Source: Pseudomonas sp.
GTDB lineage: Bacteria; Pseudomonadota; Gammaproteobacteria; Pseudomonadales; Pseudomonadaceae
Direction: 5' to 3'
Assembly (NCBI RefSeq): GCF_030683065.1
Contig: NZ_JAUXMX010000040.1
Location: 88,254 to 152,253, forward strand
Length of the DNA: 64,000 nt
The translations under genes were made by a program, and so were the position numbers. The notes beneath the pieces are model-generated. The model did no database searches. It saw only the letters and a program-made list of their open reading frames with translations, and was not told the DNA's origin. Below are positions 48,262 through 56,789 of the stretch, piece after piece. Each line of letters opens with the position of its first letter. The stretch's first letter is position 1.

Positions 48262-48783
48262 TCAGTTCTTTATTACGCTCAGCAGCGGCATGCTGATCTG
48301 TTGCTGGCGGTTGAGCATGTTGAGTAGCAGGATCACCCGCTGCTCGCCGTCCATGGCGACGAAGATAGCGTCCAGTTCGGCAAAGCCGCCTTCGGTGATG
48401 CGTACGCTATCGCCTGCTTCTAGGGCCGGTCTAACCGGGGCCGTTTTACGTTGTTGCAGGCGTTCGATCAAGCGGTTGTCGAGCCGCAGCGGTATACCGC
48501 CAAAACCCACGACACGAATGACCCCACGGGTCGAGCGCAGCGGTCCCCAGTTAGCATCGGCTGCCAGCTGAATAAATAGATAACCGGGGAACAGCGATTC
48601 GACGATGATTTGCCGACAGCCACGCACAATCCGCTCGCAGCTGTGCTGCGGCCGATAGCAGATGTAACCCTGGCGCAGCAGGTTTTGTTCTGCGCGCTCA
48701 TCCTGGCGGGATTTGCAGTGCACGAGGTACCAGCCAGGGGCCGTACCAGTGATGCAGTGGGTCATTGCGGTGCTTACACTCAT
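48262..48783 (-). CDS. rfaH: RfaH/NusG-family transcription antiterminator
   Basis: This protein of about 173 residues has a NusG N-terminal domain (GWYLVHCKSRQDERAEQNLL, SLFPGYLFIQL) and a C-terminal KOW-like region (AGDSVRITEGGFAELDAIFV). It is placed directly before an ops element and the O-antigen genes, so it is most likely the RfaH that reads this locus. The start is uncertain: MSVSTAMTHC is used, and MTHCITG six codons later is an alternative; both have weak Shine-Dalgarno sequences. The open frame upstream of this is proline/arginine-rich and looks non-coding. Confidence 0.88.
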   Translation of the reverse strand: MSVSTAMTHCITGTAPGWYLVHCKSRQDERAEQNLLRQGYICYRPQHSCERIVRGCRQIIVESLFPGYLFIQLAADANWGPLRSTRGVIRVVGFGGIPLRLDNRLIERLQQRKTAPVRPALEAGDSVRITEGGFAELDAIFVAMDGEQRVILLLNMLNRQQQISMPLLSVIKN

Positions 48784-49115
48784 ATGGGTAACAAGCACAT
48801 CGGCGCAGCATCTACACCGACAGTTCACTCCTGGTTGCAGCCGGCCTGGTTGAGCCGGTTGCGGGGTTCGTTTCAGCCTAGCCTGCCGTTGGGATGGATA
48901 GGATGGGGTTTGGGGCGTTGAGGACACGTTTACGGGTGTTGCCAGGTGCCAGTTAGGGGGCGGCCTGCTGGGATCGATTGGAGTTCAGGATCGCCAGGCA
49001 GTAGCCGTTCCCTACGGCTTACTGCATTTCCCACATCCATGTGGGTCACAAGCTGGCTCCTACAAAAGCAGGTATTTCTCGCTTCCGTGTGGGTCACAGT
49101 GGGATCACACGGTAA
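48784..49115. other. Spacer between MBL-fold gene and rfaH-like gene
   Basis: Two partly similar CATGTGGGTCACAAGCTGG / CGTGTGGGTCACAGTGGG segments (about 49032 and 49082) suggest a small degenerate direct repeat. No gene is supported. The rfaH promoter should lie here but I could not define it. Confidence 0.35.
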
Positions 49116-50717
49116 TCATTTGTTGGTGCCGCTGGGAATCATTAGCTCCAAGGGGCGTTGTTTGTCTTTGTAGAGCGCTTTGAGGCGCTCGCCGAATTCA
49201 TGTTTGGCGCCGGTTTCGCCGTGAACGATGCGTACCTGACTGGGCCAGTGACGCATGCGGGTGACGAAGCCCAGCAAGCCTTTTTGATCCGCATGGGCTG
49301 AATAGCCGCCTATGGTATTGATTTTGGCGCCAATTTTGTAGCGCTCCCCGTCCAGATCGACATAACCACCACGCTCACCATACATCTGGATAGCGCGGCC
49401 GGGTGTGCCTTGCGCCTGGTAGCCGATGAAGAGTACGTCATGCCGAGGATCGTGGAGCATGGCTTTAAGGTAATTGACAATTCGACCACTGCTGCACATT
49501 CCGTTCCCGGCAATGACGATAGCCGGACGAGCGGTGGCGGTAAGGTGGCGCACCATGGCCAGGTGGGCTTGGTGGCTGTCGACCGTGATCAGTTGCTCGA
49601 AACCCAGCGGGTTGCGGCCCTGCTTGAGGCGCTGCAACGCTTCGTTATCCCAGAAGGGCTTTAACTCGCGGTAGACCTGGGTGAAACGGCTGGCCAGGGG
49701 GGAATCGAGGATGATCGGGAGTGTGGGCCAGTTGATTTCGGGTGCAGCCTTGTTTGGGGGGCTAGCCTTGTATTCGCTATCGAAGCCGCCCCTCACCCCA
49801 GCCCTCGGCTCGGGCATCCTGCTTCGCCCTACCTCCTGCATCCATGCAGTCGTCTCCCCTGAGGGGAGAGGGAGCTTAACAGCGGCTTTACTCGCCTGAC
49901 CCTTGTTAACAGCATCAAGCTTTTTGCTGTGGATGATGTCTTCGAGTTCGTAGAGCAGTTCCTGGGTGCGGCCGATGCTGAAGGCAGGGATCAGTACGGT
50001 GCCGTTGTTGGCCAGGGCTTGTTCGATGACGCTTTCCAGGCGCTTGCGGCGGGTGCGGCGGTCTTCGTGCAGGCGGTCGCCATAGGTGCTCTCGATCACC
50101 AGGATGTCGGCGCGATACGGTGGCTTGGGCGCTGGCAGCAGCGGCGCATGCGGCGCACCCAAGTCGCCGGAGAAGACGATGCGTTTCTTCTCGCCGGTCT
50201 CGGGGTAATGCAGGTCGATCTCGACATAGGCCGAACCGAGGATGTGCCCGGCGCGCTGCAGGCGGATGCGGCAGATCAGGCGTGCGGTGTCCTGCAGGGT
50301 GAACCAGGTCTTGTAGGGCAAGGCGATGATGCGCTGCTCGATCAGTTTGATGTAGCGCTCGACCTGCTTCTGATCGCGACTGAAACCGAGCTTGAACGCG
50401 TCTTCGAGGACGATGGGCAGCAGCTTGGCCGAGGGTTCGCTGCAGAGGATCGGCCCTTTGAAACCGGCAGCCAGCAGATAGGGAATACGCCCGACGTGGT
50501 CGATATGCACGTGGGTGGCGACCAGCGCCTTGATCGTATCTAGGGGAAATTCGATGGCCAGGCGATCGGCAGCGGACTTGCCTTCAGCCGAGGTCTCCGC
50601 GCCCTGGAACAAGCCACAGTCGATCAGCAGGCTGTGCTGGGCGTCCATCAGCAGTTGATGGCAGGAGCCGGTGACGCCATCTTTGGCGCCGTGGTGGAGG
50701 ATGTCGGGGTAAGCCAT
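49116..50717 (-). CDS. MBL-fold RNA exonuclease-like protein (beta-CASP type) with repeat insertion
   Basis: This 533-residue zinc hydrolase has the metallo-beta-lactamase motif THVHIDHVGR, further metal ligands in GHILGSA and FSGDLG, and the beta-CASP/RMMBL segments IAGNGMCSSGRI and GGYSAHADQ, as in RNase J/CPSF-type nucleases. Around residues 275–325 it has a stretch (LPLPSGETTAWMQEVGRSRM…) that is the in-frame translation of a dispersed DNA repeat. The core on both sides is intact. Start MAYPDILHHGAKDG is chosen by family similarity; the longer frame upstream has none. Function in this locus is unknown. Confidence 0.88.
   Translation of the reverse strand: MAYPDILHHGAKDGVTGSCHQLLMDAQHSLLIDCGLFQGAETSAEGKSAADRLAIEFPLDTIKALVATHVHIDHVGRIPYLLAAGFKGPILCSEPSAKLLPIVLEDAFKLGFSRDQKQVERYIKLIEQRIIALPYKTWFTLQDTARLICRIRLQRAGHILGSAYVEIDLHYPETGEKKRIVFSGDLGAPHAPLLPAPKPPYRADILVIESTYGDRLHEDRRTRRKRLESVIEQALANNGTVLIPAFSIGRTQELLYELEDIIHSKKLDAVNKGQASKAAVKLPLPSGETTAWMQEVGRSRMPEPRAGVRGGFDSEYKASPPNKAAPEINWPTLPIILDSPLASRFTQVYRELKPFWDNEALQRLKQGRNPLGFEQLITVDSHQAHLAMVRHLTATARPAIVIAGNGMCSSGRIVNYLKAMLHDPRHDVLFIGYQAQGTPGRAIQMYGERGGYVDLDGERYKIGAKINTIGGYSAHADQKGLLGFVTRMRHWPSQVRIVHGETGAKHEFGERLKALYKDKQRPLELMIPSGTNK
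49787..49875. repeat. Dispersed repeat inserted inside the MBL-fold gene
   Basis: CCGCCCCTCACCCCAGCCCT at one end and CTCCCCTGAGGGGAGAGGGA at the other are hallmark text of a repeat common in gamma-proteobacterial intergenic regions. Here it lies within an open reading frame without breaking it. Confidence 0.75.
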
Positions 50718-50834
50718 GTGATCGATCCTTGTTAATCCTTTAACGATGGCCGGCAGGTGGAGCGTTGCCGGGGCGGTCCTTTGCTTGTGTTTGCAGTCCT
50801 GGTGCGCGCAGCGCACCCTACGACCGGGACTTTC

Positions 50835-51155
50835 TCAGCTATCGCTTGCCGTGTAGAAAAGCTTGCCCACTCGATCGATGTGCTCGATCAGCGCCGGATT
50901 ATCCAGCAAGTCATACAAGGAAAGATCGATTTTGTAGGGCAGCAATAGATCATCCAATTCCGTTTCGATTCGCAGCAGTTGCTGATAGGTCACATCACCC
51001 TTGAGCGTGAGGTCGATATCCGAACCCGGGCGGAAGTTACCCTTGGCTCGGGAGCCGTAGAGGATCGCTTGGCGGATACCGGGACAGCGATGAAACACCT
51101 GCTGAATGGCCTTGATGCTTGCCGCCGGCAGGCCGCTACCCTGCAACTCGCTCAT
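50835..51155 (-). CDS. MntA-like minimal nucleotidyltransferase (antitoxin of HEPN–MNT pair)
   Basis: This 106-residue protein has the canonical GS-x10-D-x-D nucleotidyltransferase motif: Gly34-Ser35 … Asp46-Ile-Asp48 (YGSRAKGNFRPGSDIDL). In MntA/HepT systems this enzyme adds AMP units to the HEPN toxin and neutralises it. It overlaps the upstream HEPN gene by 4 bp (ATGA), implying coupled translation. The C-terminal part is complete (DLLDNPALIEHIDRVGKLFY). Confidence 0.88.
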   Translation of the reverse strand: MSELQGSGLPAASIKAIQQVFHRCPGIRQAILYGSRAKGNFRPGSDIDLTLKGDVTYQQLLRIETELDDLLLPYKIDLSLYDLLDNPALIEHIDRVGKLFYTASDS

Positions 51156-51574
51156 GATTCTTTTGCCGCACGATCGAGTAGCGTCAGCTCCAGCGCCTTC
51201 AACAATGGATGATGACGCTGCTGGATATTTAGCAATATGGCCTCGGCCGTCTCTTCGTTATAGGTATGCGATGTGCGATTACGGTCTACCAGCATGTCCA
51301 TCCAACCCTGTCCATCGGCCAGCAAGCCCTTGCTGAACCCTTCGCGGATTGTATCCCTGGAGCCAACGATACCCGGGATACCTTGCCAGACTAGGTAATC
51401 CTTGAGGCTGTTCCAGCCAAGCTCGTAGGTGTACTCGAAGGCCTGGATAACGCCCTGCTTTTCCAATTTCGACAGGCTACGCGCCTCCATCAGAGCCATG
51501 GCTTCGTCTAGTTGAGCCTGCGCCTTGCTGAAATTTTGCAAGCGCTGTAGCCAGCGGATGTCTTCATTGCTCAT
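51152..51574 (-). CDS. HepT-like HEPN domain protein (toxin of HEPN–MNT pair)
   Basis: This 140-residue helical protein of the HI0074 type has the R-x4-H-x-Y motif at Arg98, His103 and Tyr105 (VDRNRTSHTYNEE), which is the RNase site in HepT toxins and the tyrosine that is AMPylated by MntA. The motif is intact, so the toxin may be active. It precedes and overlaps the MntA-like gene. The pair lies inside the O-antigen locus between wzz and the MBL-fold gene. Confidence 0.88.
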   Translation of the reverse strand: MSNEDIRWLQRLQNFSKAQAQLDEAMALMEARSLSKLEKQGVIQAFEYTYELGWNSLKDYLVWQGIPGIVGSRDTIREGFSKGLLADGQGWMDMLVDRNRTSHTYNEETAEAILLNIQQRHHPLLKALELTLLDRAAKES

Positions 51575-51661
51575 GCTGCGCCTTTACTCTCAGCCTGCTC
51601 GTTGCAGTTTACGTTCGTTACAGGCCGGCAGGCCGTGAAATCTGCCTGGCCGAGACAACAT

Positions 51662-52759
51662 TTATAAGGCCTTGGCGGCGCGTTTTCTCAGCATCAGGCG
51701 GATCAGAGCGATAAAGACGCCGAGCATCCCGCCCAGCACCACGCCCAACGCCACGATCAGGGGCTTTTTCGGTTTGATGGGCTGATCCGGGACCTCTATC
51801 TCCCCGTCTTGGCGGAAGACGGCGACGCTGCTCGGATCAAGGCTTACACCTGCGAGCAATTGATATAGTCCTTCGAGATTTCGCAACTCGGGAATGAATG
51901 GATCGTCTGACGTACGCGCCAGCAGCACTTGCATTTCTGCATACAAAGCCTTGGCGCCACGCATGTACATCAAACTGCCATCCATAAACGCGGAAAGCTC
52001 GCTGTCATTTGACACTCGCCCGGTGATGACGGGAGGGTTATTCAGGCCGATTGCTTCAGCAACCGTCAATGCCTCTTGCAATTGCTTAGTGCGGTCATCA
52101 CGACGAGCTTTAGCGCTGGCACGCTCGGATTTGATCTGCTGCTCAATGTTGCGAGCCTGCACTGCAAGTTCGCGCTCCGAGTTCTGCAGCATTTCAGCCA
52201 ATGACCGCTCAGCCACCTGATCGATGTAGTGCTTTGTCCATGTTGATGCTAATTCGGGGCTGTAATGCTCGACAACGATGGTGAAGCGGTCTGGCTGATT
52301 TTTATCCAGCACCTTTACGCTAAATTCCTTATTAAACTCCTTGTAAATACCATCCTGAGAACCGGCGCGTTGAGTTTCATCTAGGGACGGCAAGTAAACC
52401 TGCCTGAAAAATTGACGCTTAGACCTTTCGGACTGCAGATTGCGGGTAAATACTGCGTATACATCACTAACCGAAAATGGCTTCAAGCCATTCCCGCCTG
52501 CGCCCTCACCTGTTCGCCCCAAGTTGAAACCAGCAATGTCGCTGAGAGACGGTGACAGCACAGCTGCACGCGCTTCATACACAGGCCGGCTTAAAAAAGC
52601 ATACGAGGCCGCACCGACAGCGAATATCAAGGTAACCAGGACGATGAGCCATTTTTGCGTCCACAAGCCGTGGAACAGCTCCAAAAGATCGATTTCGTCA
52701 TCATTGTTGGCTTGGCGCGGGTACGTTTGCTCGGTCACTGTAGATCCATCTTTTGTCAA
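51662..52759 (-). CDS. wzz: O-antigen chain-length determinant Wzz
   Basis: This 365-residue inner-membrane protein has N-terminal (about 36–57) and C-terminal (about 335–356) membrane helices around a large coiled periplasmic domain, the polysaccharide co-polymerase layout. The proline-rich text before helix 2 (VPDQPIKPKKPLIVALGVVLGG) is a family hallmark. It sets O-antigen modal length together with Wzy. It sits next to ihfB as in P. aeruginosa, separated here by 900 bp of repeats. Confidence 0.93.
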   Translation of the reverse strand: MTKDGSTVTEQTYPRQANNDDEIDLLELFHGLWTQKWLIVLVTLIFAVGAASYAFLSRPVYEARAAVLSPSLSDIAGFNLGRTGEGAGGNGLKPFSVSDVYAVFTRNLQSERSKRQFFRQVYLPSLDETQRAGSQDGIYKEFNKEFSVKVLDKNQPDRFTIVVEHYSPELASTWTKHYIDQVAERSLAEMLQNSERELAVQARNIEQQIKSERASAKARRDDRTKQLQEALTVAEAIGLNNPPVITGRVSNDSELSAFMDGSLMYMRGAKALYAEMQVLLARTSDDPFIPELRNLEGLYQLLAGVSLDPSSVAVFRQDGEIEVPDQPIKPKKPLIVALGVVLGGMLGVFIALIRLMLRKRAAKAL

Positions 52760-53103
52760 AAAGTCGATTATTCAAATCGTAGTGCCACTCGCATGCAGAG
52801 CGACCTAATAGGCAGCGCATTCTGCCAGCATCGTCATCCAATACAAGCCCTTGCCGACCAGTCGATTGATTCAATCAAGGTGCGGGCTACTTTTATCCCA
52901 GCAATAACCCAGTAGATATACCTAAATGATATTCATTATTACTGAGGCTTAAGCATGTCAACCTAGAAGGCGTGGCATTTCGCCATACACTGCAGGCGAT
53001 TCCCATTGTAGGTCCTTGGCATCCCTGCCGTTGGCAGAGCCCTGGCCACCCTTAACTCGGCTTTTTGAGTGCCTACTGAGCCGCCCGACTGCTCGGTCAA
53101 TCC
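52760..53103. other. Spacer upstream of wzz
   Basis: No gene is supported. The AT-rich segment near 52900–52950 may contain the wzz promoter on the minus strand. Repeats begin immediately to the right. Confidence 0.4.
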
Positions 53104-53643
53104 CCAGACCGCGCCATGGAGGGTTACGGCGCGCCGGGTCTTGCTGGCAGTCATTAAGAATTTGCCACGCGCCTAACCCCTACGGACTGCAGCGTTGTTG
53201 TGGGAGGGGACTTGTCCGCGATTAGGTGTTGGTTGGGCCGGCGGATTGTGGGCAGCTGTTGTGACCGTAAGGCGGGTTAGCGGCGCGGGTCGCGCTAGCA
53301 CGACCGCGCACAGAGTCAAAGCGCCGCGTAACCCACCACACCGAGGTCAGTCGTCAGACCGCGTGATGGAGGGTTACGCCGCGCCAGGTGTTGCTGGTAG
53401 TCATCGAGTATTTGCCACGCGCCTAACCCGCCCTACGGACTGCGGCGCTTTTGTAGGAGGGGACTTGTCCGCGATTGGGTATTGGTTGGGCTGGGCTGGG
53501 CTGGCGGATCGTGAGCAGCTTTTACAGGGCGGCGGCGACCGTAGGGTTAGCGGCGCGGGCCGCTCGCATTACCGCGCGCAGGGTCAAAGCGCCGCGTAAC
53601 CCGCCACACCGAGGCCAGTCGTCAGACCGCGTGATGCAGGGTT
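53104..53643. repeat. Tandem duplication of a ~250–267-bp composite repeat with embedded REPs
   Basis: Copy 1 (53104–53353) and copy 2 (53354–53620) share the same order of blocks: CAGACCGCG…GGAGGGTTACG, TTTGCCACGCGCCTAACCC, a REP variant (53200 and 53452: GGAGGGGACTTGTCCGCGAT), GGGTTAGCGGCGCGGG and CAAAGCGCCGCGTAACCC. A third copy begins at 53621 (GTCAGACCGCGTGATG) and breaks off before ihfB. The outer GGGTTA/TAACCC blocks relate to the repeat at 28309. Confidence 0.85.
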
Positions 53644-53656
53644 TAGCAGCACTGCC

Positions 53657-53941
53657 CTACTCGTCTTCATTTACTCGGTCACGCAGTTCTTTGCCCGGCT
53701 TGAAGTGCGGGACAAATTTGCCATCGAGGCGGACTGAATCACCGGTTTTCGGGTTGCGGCCAACACGCGGCGCGCGGTAGTGCAGAGAAAAACTGCCGAA
53801 GCCGCGGATTTCGATACGGTCACCCGTAGCCAACGCCTGGGACATTTGTTCCAGCATGGTTTTTATGGCCAGCTCGACATCTTTGTTTGAGAGCTGCCCC
53901 TGATGGGTAACGATCCTTTCGATCAACTCCGACTTGGTCAT
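53657..53941 (-). CDS. ihfB: Integration host factor beta subunit
   Basis: This 94-residue protein pairs with IhfA to bend DNA sharply at specific sites. It has [20 protein letters not shown], the arm signature [20 protein letters not shown] and the acidic end RVNEDE. Length and text match Pseudomonas IhfB (HimD). It marks the conserved outer border of the O-antigen locus; in P. aeruginosa rpsA lies beyond it, but here a short membrane ORF and a transporter do, which suggests rearrangement. Confidence 0.95.
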   Translation of the reverse strand: MTKSELIERIVTHQGQLSNKDVELAIKTMLEQMSQALATGDRIEIRGFGSFSLHYRAPRVGRNPKTGDSVRLDGKFVPHFKPGKELRDRVNEDE

Positions 53942-54098
53942 GTTTTTCCCTTCTTTTTCAAGCAGCTAGGTCACTCGATAGAACGTTTTTAGCACGCTGA
54001 TCAGCATTTGAACAGCCCGAAAACTGCTGGAAGGGTTTGTTGGCGTTGCGCTTACGAACTTTTGCTGCGGCCGCAATCGTGCAACAGATGGGTGTTCA

Positions 54099-54224
54099 TC
54101 AACACAACCCGAGGCCTAGCTGCATGAAGGCCAGCCCACCCTGCCCCCACCCCCACCAAGCCAAGGCCAGCAGCAGAGTGACCACCATGAGCAGTGCGCT
54201 GCTCAACCAATATTCGGTATTCAT
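54099..54224 (-). CDS. Small single-helix membrane protein, 41 aa
   Basis: The ORF reads MNTEYWLSSALLMVVTLLLA, then LAWWGWGQGGLAFMQLGLGLC, so one strongly hydrophobic helix covers most of it. Its ATG overlaps the TGA of the transporter gene (ATGA), a strong sign of translational coupling. No family is recognised. It may be an accessory peptide of the transporter, or a chance ORF. Confidence 0.5.
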   Translation of the reverse strand: MNTEYWLSSALLMVVTLLLALAWWGWGQGGLAFMQLGLGLC

Positions 54225-55423
54225 GCTCGGACTCCCACACCTTGCAGACGCGCTACCGGCTGCTCGCGCACCGGCCAGTTCAGGCCCGCGGCAAGCAGGC
54301 TGAGGAGGATTGCGATCATCCAGACCAGATCATAGCTGCCAGTACGGTCGTACAGATAACCGCCCAGCCAGCCACCGAGGAACGCGCCGATCTGATGAAA
54401 GAGAAAAACGATACCACCGAGCATCGACAGGTTGCGCACGCCAAACATGGTCGCCACGGTGCCGTTGGTCAACGGCACCGTGGACAACCAGAGCAAGCCC
54501 ATGGCGATGCCGAAGGCGTAGGCGCTCCAGGTGGTTAGCGGGGTCAGAATGAAGGCAGTAATCACCACTGCCCGCGCCAAATAAAGGGCCGTCAGCAGGC
54601 GCGGCTTGGACATGCGCCCACCGAGCCAGCCGGCAGTGTAGGTGCCGAACACGTTGAACAGGCCGACCAGGGCCAATACCGTGGTGCCGACCAGCGCCGG
54701 CAGATGCTGATCAACCAGATACGCCGGCAGGTGTACGCCGATGAACACCACCTGGAAGCCGCACACGAAAAACCCCAAGCCCAGCAACCAGAACCCAGGA
54801 TGTACACAGGCCTCACGCAACGCCTCGCGCAGGGTTTGCTCGTGGCCCAGAACTGGTAACGGTGTGTCCTTGACCATCGTAGCCAGAGGCACGATCAAGG
54901 CTACCAGCAAGCCGAGCGCGAGCAACGCCGTGGACCAGCCGAGCCAGCTGATCAAGCCCAGCGTGCCCGGCAGCATGGCGAACTGGCCGAGCGAGCCGGC
55001 CGCCGCGGCGATACCCATGGCCATGCTGCGCTGCTCCATCGGAACGGCACGCCCGACCACACCAAGGATCACCGAAAACGAGGTGCCGGACAGACCGATG
55101 CCAATCAGCAAACCGGCACTCAGCGACAGCGTCCAGGCCGAATCGGCCAGGCCCATGCAGAGCAAACCGACCGCATAGAAAATGCCGCCAACGATCACCG
55201 TACGCTGCGCGCCGAAGCGATCGGCCAAGGCGCCGGTGAACGGCTGGGTCAGCCCCCAGATCAGGTTCTGCAAGGCAATGGCGAAGGCAAACACCTCGCG
55301 CCCCCAGCCGAACTCGTTACTCATGGGCGGCAGGAACAAGCCGAAGCCATGACGAATCCCCAAAGACAGGGCCAGGATCAACGACCCGCCCAGCAGAATC
55401 CACACTGTTGCCCGCGCTTTCAT
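54221..55423 (-). CDS. Major facilitator superfamily transporter
   Basis: This 400-residue protein has twelve helices with MFS loop motifs (GALADRFGAQRTVIVGG between helices 2 and 3, GWLGGRMSKPRLL between 8 and 9). N-terminal text LSLGIRHGFGLFLPPMSNEF is typical of the oxalate/formate or monocarboxylate-like antiporter branch, but the substrate cannot be assigned. The start MKARATVWILLGG is preferred over upstream in-frame codons because it begins just before helix 1. Confidence 0.88.
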   Translation of the reverse strand: MKARATVWILLGGSLILALSLGIRHGFGLFLPPMSNEFGWGREVFAFAIALQNLIWGLTQPFTGALADRFGAQRTVIVGGIFYAVGLLCMGLADSAWTLSLSAGLLIGIGLSGTSFSVILGVVGRAVPMEQRSMAMGIAAAAGSLGQFAMLPGTLGLISWLGWSTALLALGLLVALIVPLATMVKDTPLPVLGHEQTLREALREACVHPGFWLLGLGFFVCGFQVVFIGVHLPAYLVDQHLPALVGTTVLALVGLFNVFGTYTAGWLGGRMSKPRLLTALYLARAVVITAFILTPLTTWSAYAFGIAMGLLWLSTVPLTNGTVATMFGVRNLSMLGGIVFLFHQIGAFLGGWLGGYLYDRTGSYDLVWMIAILLSLLAAGLNWPVREQPVARLQGVGVRA

Positions 55424-55839
55424 TCCCTGCACTCTCTTTCCAGGCCTCGACAGCAACTCAGGCGTTCGCAAACAGTGACATCGCGCCCAAGGGCTCACGC
55501 CTGCCTATTCGAACCAGATCGACAAGAAAACTCCCTGCCATTTGACCAGCGCCCGACTCCCGCAACAAACCGACCCAATGTATCTGTCGGAAAAATTATG
55601 CCGCGCAGGATGCGCCACCCGGAACCCACCTGGCAATCAGACCATTGCACAGCAACCGGGACAACATCATGCGTTGTTTGCGCGAGACCGCCACCAACTT
55701 GTAGGAGCGGCCCATGGCCGCGAACAGGATCGTGAGTCGGCACACATTTGTTCGCGGGTGGGTATTTTGAAGCGTGGTGGACTCATTCGCGGACAAGTCC
55801 GCTCCCACAGGTGCGGTGGTGTGACCGGGGGTCTGGCGG
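55424..55839. other. Spacer between O-methyltransferase and transporter genes
   Basis: No gene is supported. It contains an inverted pair of REP elements (listed) that probably marks the 3' end side of nearby genes and the promoter region of the transporter. Confidence 0.4.
55701..55811. repeat. Inverted REP pair
   Basis: GTAGGAGCGGCCCATGGCCG (left) and TTCGCGGACAAGTCCGCTCC (right) face each other across about 60 bp. The left member is a divergent REP type. Confidence 0.65.
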
Positions 55840-56502
55840 TTAGCGTTTGCGACACAGCGTCAGGCCGTCGCCGAGCGGCAGCAGCGACAGGTCGAGACGC
55901 AGATCATCTTTCAAGGCCCGGTTGAGCGTTTGAATGGCGCAGGTGTCGGGGCTGTCGGAATGTTGTTCCAGCACGCGACCGCTCCACAGGGTGTTGTCGA
56001 ACAGAATCAGACCGCCCTGGCGTGCAAGCCGCAGGGCATGCTCCAGATAGGCCGGGTAGTTGGCTTTGTCGGCATCGATGAAGATCAGGTCGAAACTGCC
56101 CTGCTCAAGCCCCGCCAAGGTCTCCAGGGCCGGCGCCAGGCGCTGCTCGATGCGTTCGCTAAGGCCGGCTTCGCGCCAGTAGCGCTCAGCGATGGCGTTG
56201 TAGTCGCCGGGGATGTCGCAGCAGATCATGCGCCCGTCTTCGCCCATGGCCTGGGCCATGCAGATGGCGCTATAGCCGGTGAAGGTGCCGACTTCAAGAA
56301 TCCGCCGCGCACCGGTCAACTGCACCAGCAGCGCCATGAACTGGCCCTGCTCGGGGGCAATTTGCCAGCGTGCATTGAGCAGTTGCGCCGTCTCGTCACG
56401 CAAGCGTTTGAGCAGCGGCGTTTCACGCAGGGAGACCTCGAGCAGGTAATGGTAAAGATTGTCGTCGAGGGTGAGGGTGCGATTGGTCACGGGGTTCTCC
56501 AT
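55840..56502 (-). CDS. SAM-dependent O-methyltransferase
   Basis: This 220-residue class I methyltransferase of the catechol/caffeoyl-CoA O-methyltransferase type has the SAM-binding glycine motif RILEVGTFTGYSAICMAQAM, the acidic residues in FDLIFIDADKANYPAYL and DNTLWSGRV. Divalent-metal-dependent methylation of a hydroxyl or catechol is expected; the substrate is unknown. It is the last gene before a repeat block and is not tightly linked to its neighbours. Confidence 0.92.
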   Translation of the reverse strand: MENPVTNRTLTLDDNLYHYLLEVSLRETPLLKRLRDETAQLLNARWQIAPEQGQFMALLVQLTGARRILEVGTFTGYSAICMAQAMGEDGRMICCDIPGDYNAIAERYWREAGLSERIEQRLAPALETLAGLEQGSFDLIFIDADKANYPAYLEHALRLARQGGLILFDNTLWSGRVLEQHSDSPDTCAIQTLNRALKDDLRLDLSLLPLGDGLTLCRKR

Positions 56503-56529
56503 GGATTAACGCAGATCAACGCGCTGTTT

Positions 56530-56787
56530 GCGTCGAACCGCAGCCACGTAGGATGGCGTTGAGCGTAGCGATACCCATCACGACGATCTGCGGGCAATTC
56601 GTAAAACTCGGCGCTTGGGCTAACGCTCGATGGGTATCGCTGCGCTCAACCTATCCTACAAAAGCACGGCAGTTGCGTTTAACCGCAGCCACGTAGGATG
56701 GCGTTGAGCGTAGCGATACCCATCGCGACGATCTGCAGGCAATCCGTAAAACTCGGCGCTTGGGCTAATGCTCGATGGATGCCGAAC
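56530..56787. repeat. 145-bp tandem duplication of a dispersed inverted repeat
   Basis: Copy 1 begins GCGTCGAACCGCAGCCACGT and copy 2, 145 bp later at 56675, GCGTTTAACCGCAGCCACGT. Each carries GTAGGATGGCGTTGAGCGTA, GATACCCATC and TAAAACTCGGCGCTTGGGCT. The right arm (GATGGGTATCGC…CTATCCTAC) is complete in copy 1 and truncated in copy 2, next to the NlpC/P60 stop. Confidence 0.85.
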
Positions 56788-56789
56788 GA

